Part shown: in pieces, positions 16,000-24,498 of the stretch
How the letters are laid out: each line of letters begins with the position of its first letter
How positions within the stretch are numbered: the stretch's first letter is position 1
From: JADKCZ01 sp963786945
Lineage (GTDB): Bacteria; Myxococcota; Myxococcia; Myxococcales; Anaeromyxobacteraceae
Length of the DNA stretch: 64,000 nucleotides
Direction of reading: 5' to 3'
Assembly: GCA_963786945.1 (NCBI GenBank)
Contig: CAWBAO010000001.1
Span: forward strand, 186,001-250,000
The notes under the pieces: generated by a model
The model's input: the letters and a program-made list of their open reading frames with translations, nothing else
What the model was told of the DNA's origin: nothing
The model's database searches: none
Position numbers and translations under genes: made by a program

Positions 16000-17050
16000 C
16001 TACTTCCTGGCGGCCAGCTCGGCGTCGACCAGCGCGGTGAAGGCCTCGAGCTTCTGGGCGCCCGAGATGAGCCGGCCGTTGATGAAGAAGGCCGGGGTGC
16101 CGCGCACGCCGGCGTCGTTGCCGGCCTTGAAGTGGTCGGCCACCACCTTGGCCTTCTCCCCCGAGTCGAGGCACTTGGTGAAGCGCCCCTCGTCGAGCTT
16201 GAGCTCGCGGGCGTAGCCCTTGAGGTCGGTGACCTCGAGCTTGGGCGCCGCGGCGAAGAGCCGGTCGTGCATCTCCCAGTACTTGCCCTGGTCGCCCGCG
16301 CAGTGGGCCGCCTCGGCCGCCTTGGGGGCCAGGTTGTGGCTGGGGAGCGGGTAGTCCCGGTACACCAGCTTGATCTTGCCCTTGTACTTCTCCAGGTCGA
16401 GCAGGTCCTTCACCGTGGCCTCGGCCTTGGAGCAGTAGGGGCACTGGTAGTCGGAGAACTCCACGATGGTGACCGGCGCCGAGTCGGGCCCCTTGGACGG
16501 CCCGGTGGCCGCGACCTCGACCTTGGCCGGCAGGTAGGGGGGCAGCAGCACCTCCACCTTGGCCTCGGCGCGGACCTGCTCGAGGTACTGCGCCAGCACC
16601 GCCTCGCTCTTCTGGCGGCGCAGGAACTGGGCGATCTGCGCCTTCACCTGGTCGAAGGGCTCCTTCACCTGGCCGGCCGCCTTGGCGCGCTCGTAGAGGG
16701 CGCGCGCCTCCTCGTCGGTCGGCTCGCCGACCTTGGGCGCCAGCTCGGCGCGGAGGAACTCGTCGACCGGCTTGCCGGCCACCTTGGCCTTGGCCTCCAC
16801 CAGCCGCTGGTTGATGAGCTGGTCGAGCGCCGACTTGCGCAGGTCGTAGGTGCGCTGCTCCATCTCGTTCAGCTCGCCGCGGATGGACGTGTCGAGCTCG
16901 CCGGCGGTGATCACCTCGGTGCCGATCCGGGCCACCGGGGCGCTGGGGCCCGCGGCGGCGGCCGCCGACGGCGGCCTGGGTCGGGCGGGTGGACTGGCAG
17001 GCGAGGACGGCGGTGGCGACCACGCCGAGGGCGATGTGACGGATTCGCAT
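16000..17050 (-). CDS. SurA/PpiC-N-like and DsbA-like thioredoxin lipoprotein (single-base frame break)
   Basis: This is a predicted envelope lipoprotein of about 349 residues once one extra base is discounted. The ATG at 17050 (GGAG upstream) gives MRIRHIALGVVATAVLAC with a lipobox ending VLAC. The frame then breaks between about 16950 and 17000 in a GC-rich stretch and resumes as a SurA-N-like helical domain (VARIGTEVITAGELD, about 35-190). A DsbA-type thioredoxin domain follows with CPYC (about 215-345) and the cis-proline loop RGTPAFFING. The DsbA half should catalyse thiol-disulfide exchange on exported proteins. The 1,051-nt span is exactly one base over a multiple of three. This fits a single inserted base, probably a sequencing error. 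Confidence 0.8.
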
Positions 17051-17085
17051 GTGGCTCCAAGGAGGGATGAGGATGGGACGGGGCA

Positions 17086-17114
17086 ATTTGCATCTTCCCG
17101 GCCCCCGAGGTCAA
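17086..17114 (-). promoter_or_regulatory. Putative sigma-70 promoter for the DsbA-like lipoprotein gene
   Basis: On the minus strand a TTGACC -35 box (17109-17114) is followed by a 17-base spacer and a weak -10, GCAAAT (17086-17091). This would start transcription about 29 nt before the ATG at 17050, next to a good Shine-Dalgarno. The prediction rests on the -35 match and the geometry. Confidence 0.4.
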
Positions 17115-17187
17115 TCGGCGGAGGCCCCGGTCCATTCCTCCGGGCGGCTCCCTCCGGGCCCGGAAGCGCTAGACTCCGCCTCCCGCC

Positions 17188-17964
17188 ATGACCGCCCCCG
17201 ACCCATGGGATCCCGACCGCTACGCCCGCTTCGGCGAGGAGCGGCGCCAGCCGTGGGACGACCTCACGGCGCTGCTGGCCCCGCTGGCGGGGCCCCGCGT
17301 CCTCGACCTCGGCTGCGGCGACGGGGCGCTGACCGCCGAGCTGCACGCGCGGCTCGGGGCGCGGCAGACGGTGGGGGTCGACAGCTCGGCCGCCATGCTG
17401 GAGCGGGCCGCGGCCCGGGCCGGGGGCGGGCTCCGCTTCGAGGCCGGGGACGCCGCGACCTGGAGCGGTGGGCCGTTCGACCTGGTCATCTCCAACGCCG
17501 CGCTCCACTGGGTCCCGGATCACGCCGCGCTGCTGCCGCGCCTGGCCGCCCTGCTCGCCCCGGGCGGCCAGCTGGCGGTGCAGGTGCCCATGAACGAGCA
17601 CCACCCCTCCCACCTCGAGGCGGCCGCGACCGCGGCCGAGCCGCCCTTCGCCGCGGCGCTGGGGGGCTACCGGCGGGTGAGCCCGGTGCTGGCGCCGGAG
17701 TGGTACGCGCTGGAGCTCTTCCGGCTCGGCTTCACGCAGCGGCGGGTCCGCGTCGAGGTCTACGGCCACCCGCTGGCCACGCGCGAGGAGGTGGCCGAGT
17801 GGGTGCGCGGCACCCTGCTCACCGACTACCAGCGGCGGCTGCCGGCGTCGCTCTGGCCCGCCTTCCTCGACCGCTACCGGCAGCGGCTGGCCGCGGCGCT
17901 GCCGGACCACCGCCCCTTCCTCTACACCTACCGCCGGCTCCTGCTCTGGGCGCGACGCCCATGA
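17188..17964 (+). CDS. Class I SAM-dependent methyltransferase, trans-aconitate 2-methyltransferase-like
   Basis: This 258-residue cytoplasmic enzyme has a Rossmann methyltransferase domain. VLDLGCGDGALTAEL (about residues 35-50) binds SAM, followed by the acidic strand end GVDSSAAML and ISNAALHWVPDH. The length, the HWVPDH motif and the C-terminal EEVAEWVRGTLLTDY and FLYTYRRLLLWAR pattern fit the Tam family, which methylates trans-aconitate that would otherwise inhibit aconitase. The exact substrate is inferred from family resemblance. Its stop overlaps the start of the dehydratase gene by four bases. Confidence 0.8.
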   Translation: MTAPDPWDPDRYARFGEERRQPWDDLTALLAPLAGPRVLDLGCGDGALTAELHARLGARQTVGVDSSAAMLERAAARAGGGLRFEAGDAATWSGGPFDLVISNAALHWVPDHAALLPRLAALLAPGGQLAVQVPMNEHHPSHLEAAATAAEPPFAAALGGYRRVSPVLAPEWYALELFRLGFTQRRVRVEVYGHPLATREEVAEWVRGTLLTDYQRRLPASLWPAFLDRYRQRLAAALPDHRPFLYTYRRLLLWARRP

Positions 17965-20900
17965 ACCGCTTCATCGGGATCGACGTCGGCGCCGAGGCCA
18001 TCAAGGTGGTGGAGCTGGCCGGCCAGCCCGGCGCGCTGCGCTGGACCCGGCGCGCCGCGGCCGAGCACCGCGGCCAGCCGGCCGCCGCCCTGGCCGGGCT
18101 GCTGGCCGGCTTCGACTGGCCCACCGTGGCCGGCGCCGCGGTCACCGGCCGGCTCGGCGCCGGGGTGGCGCTGCCGCGGGTCCCCACCAAGCAGGCGCAG
18201 GCGGACGGCGCCGGCTACCTGCTCGGCGACGAGCCGGTCACGGTGGTCTCCATCGGCGCCCACGGCTGCACCGTGCTGGAGCGGCGCGGCGGCGGGGTCG
18301 AGCTCTTCCGCGAGAACGCCCGCTGCGCGCAGGGGACCGGCCACTTCCTGCGGCAGCTGGTGCAGCGGTTCGGGCTGGAGGTGGAGCAGGCGGCGGCGCT
18401 GGCGGACGGCGTCACCGACCCGGCCCCGCTGAGCGGCCGCTGCCCGGTCATCCTCAAGACCGACATGACCCACCTCGCCAACAAGGGCGAGGGGCGGGAG
18501 CGGATCCTCGCCGGGCTGCTGGACGCCATCGCCGAGAGCGCGCAGGTGCTGGTGAAGCCCCGCCGCGGCCCGGCCCGCCTGGCGCTGGCCGGCGGCGTGG
18601 CCCGGGCCGCCCGGGTGCGCGACCACTTCGGCCGCTTCGCGCGCCGGCACGGCATGACCCTGGCCGGCTGGAGCGCCGACGACGGCCTCCACCTCGACGC
18701 GCTGGGCGCCGCGCTCTCCGCGGCCGCGAGGCCGGTCCCGCCGCCGCCGCTGGCGGGCCTGGTCCAGCCCGGCCGGGAGGCCCCGCTGGAGACGCTGCCC
18801 CCGCTGGCCCGCGCCCTGGCCCGGGTCCGCCGCCTCCCCGAGCCGCCCCGCGCGGCCGTGGCCGGCCCGCGCGACGCCGTGCTCGGCTTCGACATCGGCT
18901 CGACCGGCTCCAAGGCGGCGCTCCTCGACCTGGGCACGCGCCGCCTGCTCTGGGACGGGTACCTGCGGACCGACGGCGATCCGGTCGGGGCGGCCCAGCG
19001 GCTGGTGGAGCGGCTGCTGGGCAGCGAGGCCAGCGTCCACCGGGTGCTGGGCTTCGGCGCCACCGGCTCGGGGCGCGAGATCGTCGGCTCGCTGCTGGCC
19101 ACCTGCTACTGCGGCGAGGCGGTCCACGTGGTCAACGAGATCGCCGCCCACGCGGCCGGGGCGCGCCACGTCGATCCGCGGGTCGACACCATCTTCGAGA
19201 TCGGCGGGCAGGACGCCAAGTACATCCGGCTCGACGGCGGGCGCGTGGTCGACGCCGCCATGAACGAGGCCTGCTCGGCCGGCACCGGCTCCTTCATCGA
19301 GGAGCAGGGGCGGCGCTTCGACGGCGTCGAGTCGGTGGGGCAGCTGGGCGAGGAGGCGCTGGCGGCGCCGGAGGGCGTGGCGCTGGGCCAGCACTGCTCG
19401 GTCTTCATGGCCGAGGTCATCGACGCGGCGGTGGCGCGCGGGGTGGGGCGCGGGCCCATCCTGGCCGGGCTCCACGACTCGGTGGTCGCCAACTACCTCA
19501 ACCGCGTGAAGGGGAGCCGCTCGGTCGGGCAGGTGATCTTCTGCCAGGGCATGCCCTTCGCCTCCGACGCCCTGGCCGCCGCGGTGGCGCGCCAGACCGG
19601 CGCCGAGGTGATCGTGCCGCCGCGCCCGGGGCTGCAGGGGGCCATCGGCATCGCCCTGCTGGCGGCGGCCGAGCTGCCGGTCACCGACCCGGTCCCCCGC
19701 CGACCTGCGCGCCTTCCTCACCGCCCGGGTCACGCGCAAGGACCAGTTCGTCTGCGCCTCCACCCAGGGCTGCGGCGGGGCCGGGAACCAGCTGCCGCAT
19801 CGACCGGCTCGCCACCGACGTGGGGGGCGAGGCCCGGCGCTTCACCTGGGGCGGCGGGTGCGCGCTCTGGGAGCAGGGGACCCGCACCGCCAAGCTCCCC
19901 GACCTGGCGCCCGACCCGTTCCGCGAGCGCCGCGCCCTGGTGGAGGCGGTGGTGGCGGGGCTGCCCCGGCGCGGCGGCCGGCGGGTGGTGGCGCTGGCCG
20001 ACGAGTTCCAGCTCAAGGGGCTGCTCCCCTTCTTCGCCACCTTCATCCACCGGCTCGGCCTCGACGTGGCGGTGGCGCCGGGCGGCGACCGGGCGGCGCT
20101 GCAGGCGCGGCATCGAGGAGGCCAACGTCCCCTTCTGCGCGCCCATGCAGCAGTACCACGGGCTGGTGGCCGGCCTGGCCGAGCGCGGTCACGACCTGGT
20201 GCTGGTGCCGCTGCTGCGCCACCTGCCGCGGGCCGCCGGCGAGCGGACCTCCTCGGTCTGCCCCATCGTCATGGGGGCCCCCGACGTGCTGCGGCTCGAC
20301 CTGCCGGCCGAGGCGGCGGCGCGCCTGCTCTCCCCGGTGATCGACATGGGGCCGGAGGGGCTGGCCAGCGAGGCGTTCGAGCGCTCCTGCCGCGGGCTGG
20401 CCGGCGCGCTCGGCGTGGCCGACGCCGCGCTGGTGGGGGCCGCGCTCTCGGCCGCCCGGGCCGCCCAGGCCGACTTCGACGCCCGGCTGCCTGGGCTGGG
20501 CCAGCGCGCCCTCGACTGGTGCCGCCAGCACGCGGTCACGCCGGTGGCGGTGCTGGGGCGCAACTACACCATCCACGACGACGTCCTCAACTCCAACGTG
20601 CCGGCCATCCTGCGCCAGCAGGGGTCGGTGGCCATCCCGCTCGACTGCCTGCCGGTGGCCCCCGACGCCCCGGTCTTCGACGACGTCTTCTGGGGCCACG
20701 CCCAGCGGATGCTGCGCGGCGCCTGGCAGGTGCGCCGCACCCCCGGCCTCTACGGGATCTTCTGCTCCAACTACGCCTGCGGCCCCGACAGCTTCACCGG
20801 CCACCAGCTGGCCTTCCTCATGGAGGGGAAGCCATTCGCGGTGATCGAGACCGACGGCCACGCCGGCGACGCCGGCACCCGCACCCGCGTCGAGGCCTTC

Positions 20901-22250
20901 CTCCACTGCGTCCGGGAGGACCAGCGCCTGGGCCGCGGCGGCGCCCCCAACGACCCGGCCCGGCTCGGCGTGGCGCGGCGGACCCTCCCGGACCTGGCCG
21001 CCGGCGGGGAGCGGGTGCTCGTCCCGCCCATGGGGCCGGAGGCCGAGGCGCTGGTGGCCGGTCTGCGCGGGCTGGGCATGCCGGCCGAGGTGCTGCCGCG
21101 CCCGACCCGCGAGACCCTCACCCTGGGGCGGCGCCAGACCTCCGGGAAGGAGTGCCTGCCGCTCACCATCACGCTGGGGAGCCTGCTGGAGCGGCTGGAG
21201 CGGGCCGGGCCGGGGACCGAGCGCTTCGCCTTCTTCATGCCCGGGTCCGACGGCCCCTGCCGCTTCGGCGCCTACCGGCAGCTGCAGCAGCTGGTGCTCG
21301 ACCGGCTCGGCTGGCGCGACCGGGTGGCCATCTGGTCGCCGCCGCTGGGCGACTACTTCCGCGGCCTGCCCCCCGGCTTCGCCGCCATCGTCTACGCCGG
21401 CTTCTGCGCCTACGGCGCGCTGGAGGAGGCGCTCCACGACGTGCGCCCGGTCGAGCGCACCCCGGGCGCCGCCGAGGCCATCCACGCCGACGCCGCCCGC
21501 CGCCTCTCCGCCCTCGTCGAGGAGGCGGTGCGCGGCGATCTCTCGGCGGCCGCGGTGCTGCGCGAGGTCTCCACCGGGAGGGCCTGGTCCATCCCGCGGC
21601 TGGTGAGCGAGGCGGCGCGGGCGCTCGCGGCGGTCAAGACGGCGCGCCCGGTGCCCAGCGTCCTGCTCTCCGGCGAGATCTACGTCCGCTGCGATCCCTT
21701 CGCCAACGGCGAGGTGGCGCGGGCGCTGGAGCGGCGCGGGCTGCGCGTCCGGCTGGAGCCGCTGGCCGAGTTCATCCAGTACACCGACTGGGTGGCGTGG
21801 AAGCGCGGCTGGAAGCAGGGGCTGGTGGCGCGGCTCGACCGCTGGCTGCGCGACCGGATCCTCGACCGCTGCCACGCCGCCGCCGCCGGCCCGCTCGGCC
21901 TCCCGGCGCCGCCGCCCATCGACGAGGCGGTGGCGGCGGCCGGCCCGTACCTGGACCACCACGTCGAGGTGGAGACCCTGCTCACCATCGGCGTGCCGGT
22001 GCGGGCCTGGCGCCGGCGGGAGATCGACGCGGTGGTGAGCGTGGGCCCGCTGGAGTGCATGCCCAACAAGCTGGCCGAGGCCCAGCTCCACCACGTCGCC
22101 GAGCGCGAGGGGCTGCTGTCGCTCACCCTCTCCCTCAACGGCGACCCGCTCGACGAGGCGGCGCTCGACGGCTTCGCCTTCGAGGTGCACCGGCGGTTCC
22201 AGGCCGCGGACGTGGTAGGGGTGGGTGCATGCCCAGCCTCGCCCCGCTGA
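17961..22250 (+). CDS. Fused 2-hydroxyacyl-CoA dehydratase activase/dehydratase-like protein (three single-base frame breaks)
   Basis: This giant protein of about 1,430 residues carries two BcrAD/BadFG (HgdC-type) ASKHA ATPase domains in tandem (about 1-270 and 305-570). A DUF2229-like and dehydratase-subunit-like C-terminal half follows (about 600-1,420). Each activase half keeps cluster cysteines (CAQGTG with RCPVIL; CSAGTG with HCSVFM), and the second has GFDIGSTGSKAALL. The C-terminal half has FCAPMQQYHG and CSNYACGPDSF. Such proteins couple ATP hydrolysis to one-electron reduction of a dehydratase or reductase. The frame moves by +1 near 19697, 19791 and 20110. The three moves sum to one codon, and each segment keeps conserved sequence in its own frame, so the gene is probably intact. 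It overlaps the upstream methyltransferase by 4 bases and the MaoC gene by 22. Confidence 0.82.
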   Translation: MNRFIGIDVGAEAIKVVELAGQPGALRWTRRAAAEHRGQPAAALAGLLAGFDWPTVAGAAVTGRLGAGVALPRVPTKQAQADGAGYLLGDEPVTVVSIGAHGCTVLERRGGGVELFRENARCAQGTGHFLRQLVQRFGLEVEQAAALADGVTDPAPLSGRCPVILKTDMTHLANKGEGRERILAGLLDAIAESAQVLVKPRRGPARLALAGGVARAARVRDHFGRFARRHGMTLAGWSADDGLHLDALGAALSAAARPVPPPPLAGLVQPGREAPLETLPPLARALARVRRLPEPPRAAVAGPRDAVLGFDIGSTGSKAALLDLGTRRLLWDGYLRTDGDPVGAAQRLVERLLGSEASVHRVLGFGATGSGREIVGSLLATCYCGEAVHVVNEIAAHAAGARHVDPRVDTIFEIGGQDAKYIRLDGGRVVDAAMNEACSAGTGSFIEEQGRRFDGVESVGQLGEEALAAPEGVALGQHCSVFMAEVIDAAVARGVGRGPILAGLHDSVVANYLNRVKGSRSVGQVIFCQGMPFASDALAAAVARQTGAEVIVPPRPGLQGAIGIALLAAAELPVTDPVPRRPARLPHRPGHAQGPVRLRLHPGLRRGREPAAASTGSPPTWGARPGASPGAAGARSGSRGPAPPSSPTWRPTRSASAAPWWRRWWRGCPGAAAGGWWRWPTSSSSRGCSPSSPPSSTGSASTWRWRRAATGRRCRRGIEEANVPFCAPMQQYHGLVAGLAERGHDLVLVPLLRHLPRAAGERTSSVCPIVMGAPDVLRLDLPAEAAARLLSPVIDMGPEGLASEAFERSCRGLAGALGVADAALVGAALSAARAAQADFDARLPGLGQRALDWCRQHAVTPVAVLGRNYTIHDDVLNSNVPAILRQQGSVAIPLDCLPVAPDAPVFDDVFWGHAQRMLRGAWQVRRTPGLYGIFCSNYACGPDSFTGHQLAFLMEGKPFAVIETDGHAGDAGTRTRVEAFLHCVREDQRLGRGGAPNDPARLGVARRTLPDLAAGGERVLVPPMGPEAEALVAGLRGLGMPAEVLPRPTRETLTLGRRQTSGKECLPLTITLGSLLERLERAGPGTERFAFFMPGSDGPCRFGAYRQLQQLVLDRLGWRDRVAIWSPPLGDYFRGLPPGFAAIVYAGFCAYGALEEALHDVRPVERTPGAAEAIHADAARRLSALVEEAVRGDLSAAAVLREVSTGRAWSIPRLVSEAARALAAVKTARPVPSVLLSGEIYVRCDPFANGEVARALERRGLRVRLEPLAEFIQYTDWVAWKRGWKQGLVARLDRWLRDRILDRCHAAAAGPLGLPAPPPIDEAVAAAGPYLDHHVEVETLLTIGVPVRAWRRREIDAVVSVGPLECMPNKLAEAQLHHVAEREGLLSLTLSLNGDPLDEAALDGFAFEVHRRFQAADVVGVGACPASPR

Positions 22251-23113
22251 CCTTCCAGCGGCCCCCGGCGGTCTGGCCCCTGCTGGCCCGGGCCCTGCTG
22301 GCGCGCCGGCCGCCGCGGCTGGCCCCGGGACGGACCATCCCCCCCCTGGAGGCCCGGCTCGCGCTGCAGCCCCCGGCGCCGGGCCACCTCGAGGCCTACC
22401 GCGAGGTCTGCGGCTTCGAGCCCGACGGGAAGCTCCCCATCACCTTCCCCCACGCGCTGGCCGGCCCGCTCCACCTGGCGCTGCTCACCGGCCAGGACTT
22501 CCCGGTCCGGGTGCTCGGGCTCATCCACCTGCGCAGCCGGATCCAGGCGGCCCGCGCCATCGGCGAGCGGGAGCCGCTCGACCTGCGCTGCCGGGTGGAG
22601 GGCCACCGCGACACCGAGCGCGGCCAGGAGTTCGACCTGCACACCGAGGCGCGGACCGGCGGGCAGGTGGCCTGGTCGGAGATCCAGACGCTGCTGGCCC
22701 GCGGCCACGGCCCGCGCCCGCCGCGCCCGGCCCCCGGGCCGGTGGCCCCTGCCGGGGCTGGCGCCGCCACCTGGTCGCTCCCGGCCGACCTGGGCCGCCG
22801 CTACGCCCGGGTCTCCGGCGACTACAACCCCATCCACCTGAGCGCGGCCACCGCCCGGCTCTTCGGCTTCCAGCGCGCCATCGCCCACGGCATGTGGACC
22901 ATGGCCCGCGCGGCCGCCGAGCTGCAGCCGCGGGTGCCCGGCGGCGGCGCGGTGCTCGAGGTGGCCTTCAAGCTCCCGGTGCTGCTCCCCGGCCAGGTGA
23001 CGTTCCGTGAATGGCCGGCGGGGCGCGGGACCGGCTTCGCGGTGCTCGACGCCGAGGACGGGCGGCCCCACGCGGTGGGGACCTTCGGGCCGGCCCAGGT
23101 CGGGGGCCCCTGA
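22229..23113 (+). CDS. MaoC-like (R)-specific hydratase/dehydratase
   Basis: This 294-residue protein ends in a hot-dog MaoC domain (about 170-290). The hydratase-2 signature YARVSGDYNPIHLSAATA is followed by FGFQRAIAHGMW, so the catalytic Asp/His pair (SGDYNPIH) is present. The N-terminal half (about 50-160) looks like a second, diverged hot-dog unit, as in FAS2-type and eukaryotic-like hydratases. It would hydrate 2-enoyl-CoA or dehydrate a 3-hydroxyacyl-CoA. The ATG at 22229 lies inside the end of the dehydratase gene, pointing to coupled expression and acyl-CoA chemistry as the shared theme. Confidence 0.83.
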   Translation: MPSLAPLTFQRPPAVWPLLARALLARRPPRLAPGRTIPPLEARLALQPPAPGHLEAYREVCGFEPDGKLPITFPHALAGPLHLALLTGQDFPVRVLGLIHLRSRIQAARAIGEREPLDLRCRVEGHRDTERGQEFDLHTEARTGGQVAWSEIQTLLARGHGPRPPRPAPGPVAPAGAGAATWSLPADLGRRYARVSGDYNPIHLSAATARLFGFQRAIAHGMWTMARAAAELQPRVPGGGAVLEVAFKLPVLLPGQVTFREWPAGRGTGFAVLDAEDGRPHAVGTFGPAQVGGP

Positions 23114-23188
23114 AGCGGCGGGCCAGCGTCCACCGCCTCCCGACCGGCCGATCCGGCGACCTGCTCCGCGGCGACCAGCCGTGGCCCC

Positions 23189-23935
23189 TCACGCCCCGAG
23201 GCGGCGCTCGGAGAACGCCGGGAGGTCGTCCCGCTCGAGGAACCCGGCGACCTCGAAGGCGGGCCGCTCCGGAGGCGCGAGCCGGCCCTGGGCCTGGAGC
23301 GCCACGAACAGCTCCACGTCGGGGAGGTCCTGCGGGCTGGCGGCCCGGTTCTCGGCCTGCATCGCCGTGTCCACCATGCCCGGCTCGTAGCTCACGACGG
23401 CCAGGTCCCGGGCGGTCCCCCCGACCCCGGCCTCCGCCTCGGCGGCGAGCGCCATGCCGCCGAGCCGGAGCGCCGCCTTGGTGGACGAGTAGGTGGTCCG
23501 CCCGGCCCGGGCGCGGGTCGCGGCGCCGGAGGAGACGTCGACGATCCGGAGCGGGCGGCTCCCGGCCAGGCGCGCCATCGCGCCAGACAGGAGCAGCGGG
23601 GCGACCGTGTTGACCGCGTGGGCGCGGACCAGGTCGGAGGCGGTGAGCCGGGTCAGCGGCCGCATCGGCCCGAGCTGGGCGGCGTCGTTGACCAGCCCGA
23701 GCCGGGTCGCCCGGGCGATGCCGGCGTCGGCGGCGAGCCCTGCGGCGAAGGCCTCGACCAGGGGGAGGTCGCCGAGGTCGAGCTGCTCGTGGCGGTAGGC
23801 TTCGTGGGTGAGGGAGGCCGGCCGCCGCGCCACGCCGATCACCGACCACCCTCTGGCGAGGAGGATCCGGGCGGTCGCCAGCCCGAGGCCCGCGCTGGTC
23901 CCGGTCACCACGGCCACCCGGTCTGGCACCGCCAT
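23189..23935 (-). CDS. Short-chain dehydrogenase/reductase (SDR), sepiapterin-reductase-like
   Basis: This 248-residue NAD(P)-dependent oxidoreductase has the cofactor motif TGTSAGLG at residues 11-18 and NDAAQLG in place of the usual NNAG. The catalytic serine lies in IVDVSSGAA, with YSSTK (YxxxK). The pattern and length are closest to SPR/benzil-reductase-like SDRs. The ATG at 23935 has GGAGGT five bases upstream. Its substrate is unknown. It is transcribed toward the MaoC gene and away from the STAS-like/ADH genes. Confidence 0.85.
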   Translation of the reverse strand: MAVPDRVAVVTGTSAGLGLATARILLARGWSVIGVARRPASLTHEAYRHEQLDLGDLPLVEAFAAGLAADAGIARATRLGLVNDAAQLGPMRPLTRLTASDLVRAHAVNTVAPLLLSGAMARLAGSRPLRIVDVSSGAATRARAGRTTYSSTKAALRLGGMALAAEAEAGVGGTARDLAVVSYEPGMVDTAMQAENRAASPQDLPDVELFVALQAQGRLAPPERPAFEVAGFLERDDLPAFSERRLGA

Positions 23936-24159
23936 GCGCCACCTCCACCGCGCCTGGGAGCGGGCGGGTGACCGGAGCATAGGCCGCGGGGCCGCCAGGT
24001 CGGCAGTGACCTGGGCGGGGCGCCGCCTGGTCCAGCCCTTCTTGGGCCCTGGGACGAACAAGGTCGGGGCCCGGTGGGTTGCAGTTCCAGGGACCACCGG
24101 GCCGTGCCTCCTCCGTCGAGCCCGGGAGCCGGCTGGACGAGGTGGAGAGCGAGGCGAAC

Positions 24160-24435
24160 ATGACCGAGGTCAGCGTCCACTTGCCGAGGCAGCTCACCCC
24201 GGGCGTGGCGGTCGCCCTGCATCGGCTCATGGGGCGCGTCCCACCCGGGACCGTCCTCGACCTCGACTTCAGCGGCGTGCGCGAGTGCCAGGAGCTCGCG
24301 CTCCTCCTCCTGGCCCGTGACGCCGTCACGGGCTCGGTCCGCTACACCTTCCACGGGCTGACCCACCACCAGCGGACGCTGCTGGGCTACCTCGGCGCCC
24401 AGCTCCTCCCGGCCCTCGAGACGGAGTACGACTGA
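24160..24435 (+). CDS. Small STAS-like protein
   Basis: This 91-residue soluble protein has an alternating strand/helix pattern. The strand VLDLDFSGVRECQELALLLLA resembles the central strand and helix of STAS (anti-sigma antagonist-like) domains, with a serine in the usual loop position. Similarity is weak, so the assignment is tentative. It precedes the zinc alcohol dehydrogenase by 63 nt on the same strand. The ATG at 24160 has a modest GAGGCG upstream. It could be a partner of an anti-sigma factor or kinase elsewhere, but nothing in the window identifies one. Confidence 0.5.
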   Translation: MTEVSVHLPRQLTPGVAVALHRLMGRVPPGTVLDLDFSGVRECQELALLLLARDAVTGSVRYTFHGLTHHQRTLLGYLGAQLLPALETEYD

Positions 24436-24498
24436 CAGGTGCCCGGGGCGCCGCGCCCGGGCGACCACCGTTCACCCGACGGCAATCAGGAGCAGGAC

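Noticed and set aside
19690..20115. Programmed ribosomal frameshifting in the dehydratase gene
   Set aside because: Three successive +1 events without slippery heptamers or shift-prone stop contexts are implausible. Indel errors explain it better.
20043..22190. Long open frame on the minus strand opposite the dehydratase gene
   Set aside because: It is His/Gly/Arg/Pro-rich with no recognisable motif and mirrors a well-conserved plus-strand gene. In DNA this GC-rich, stop codons are rare and such shadows are expected.
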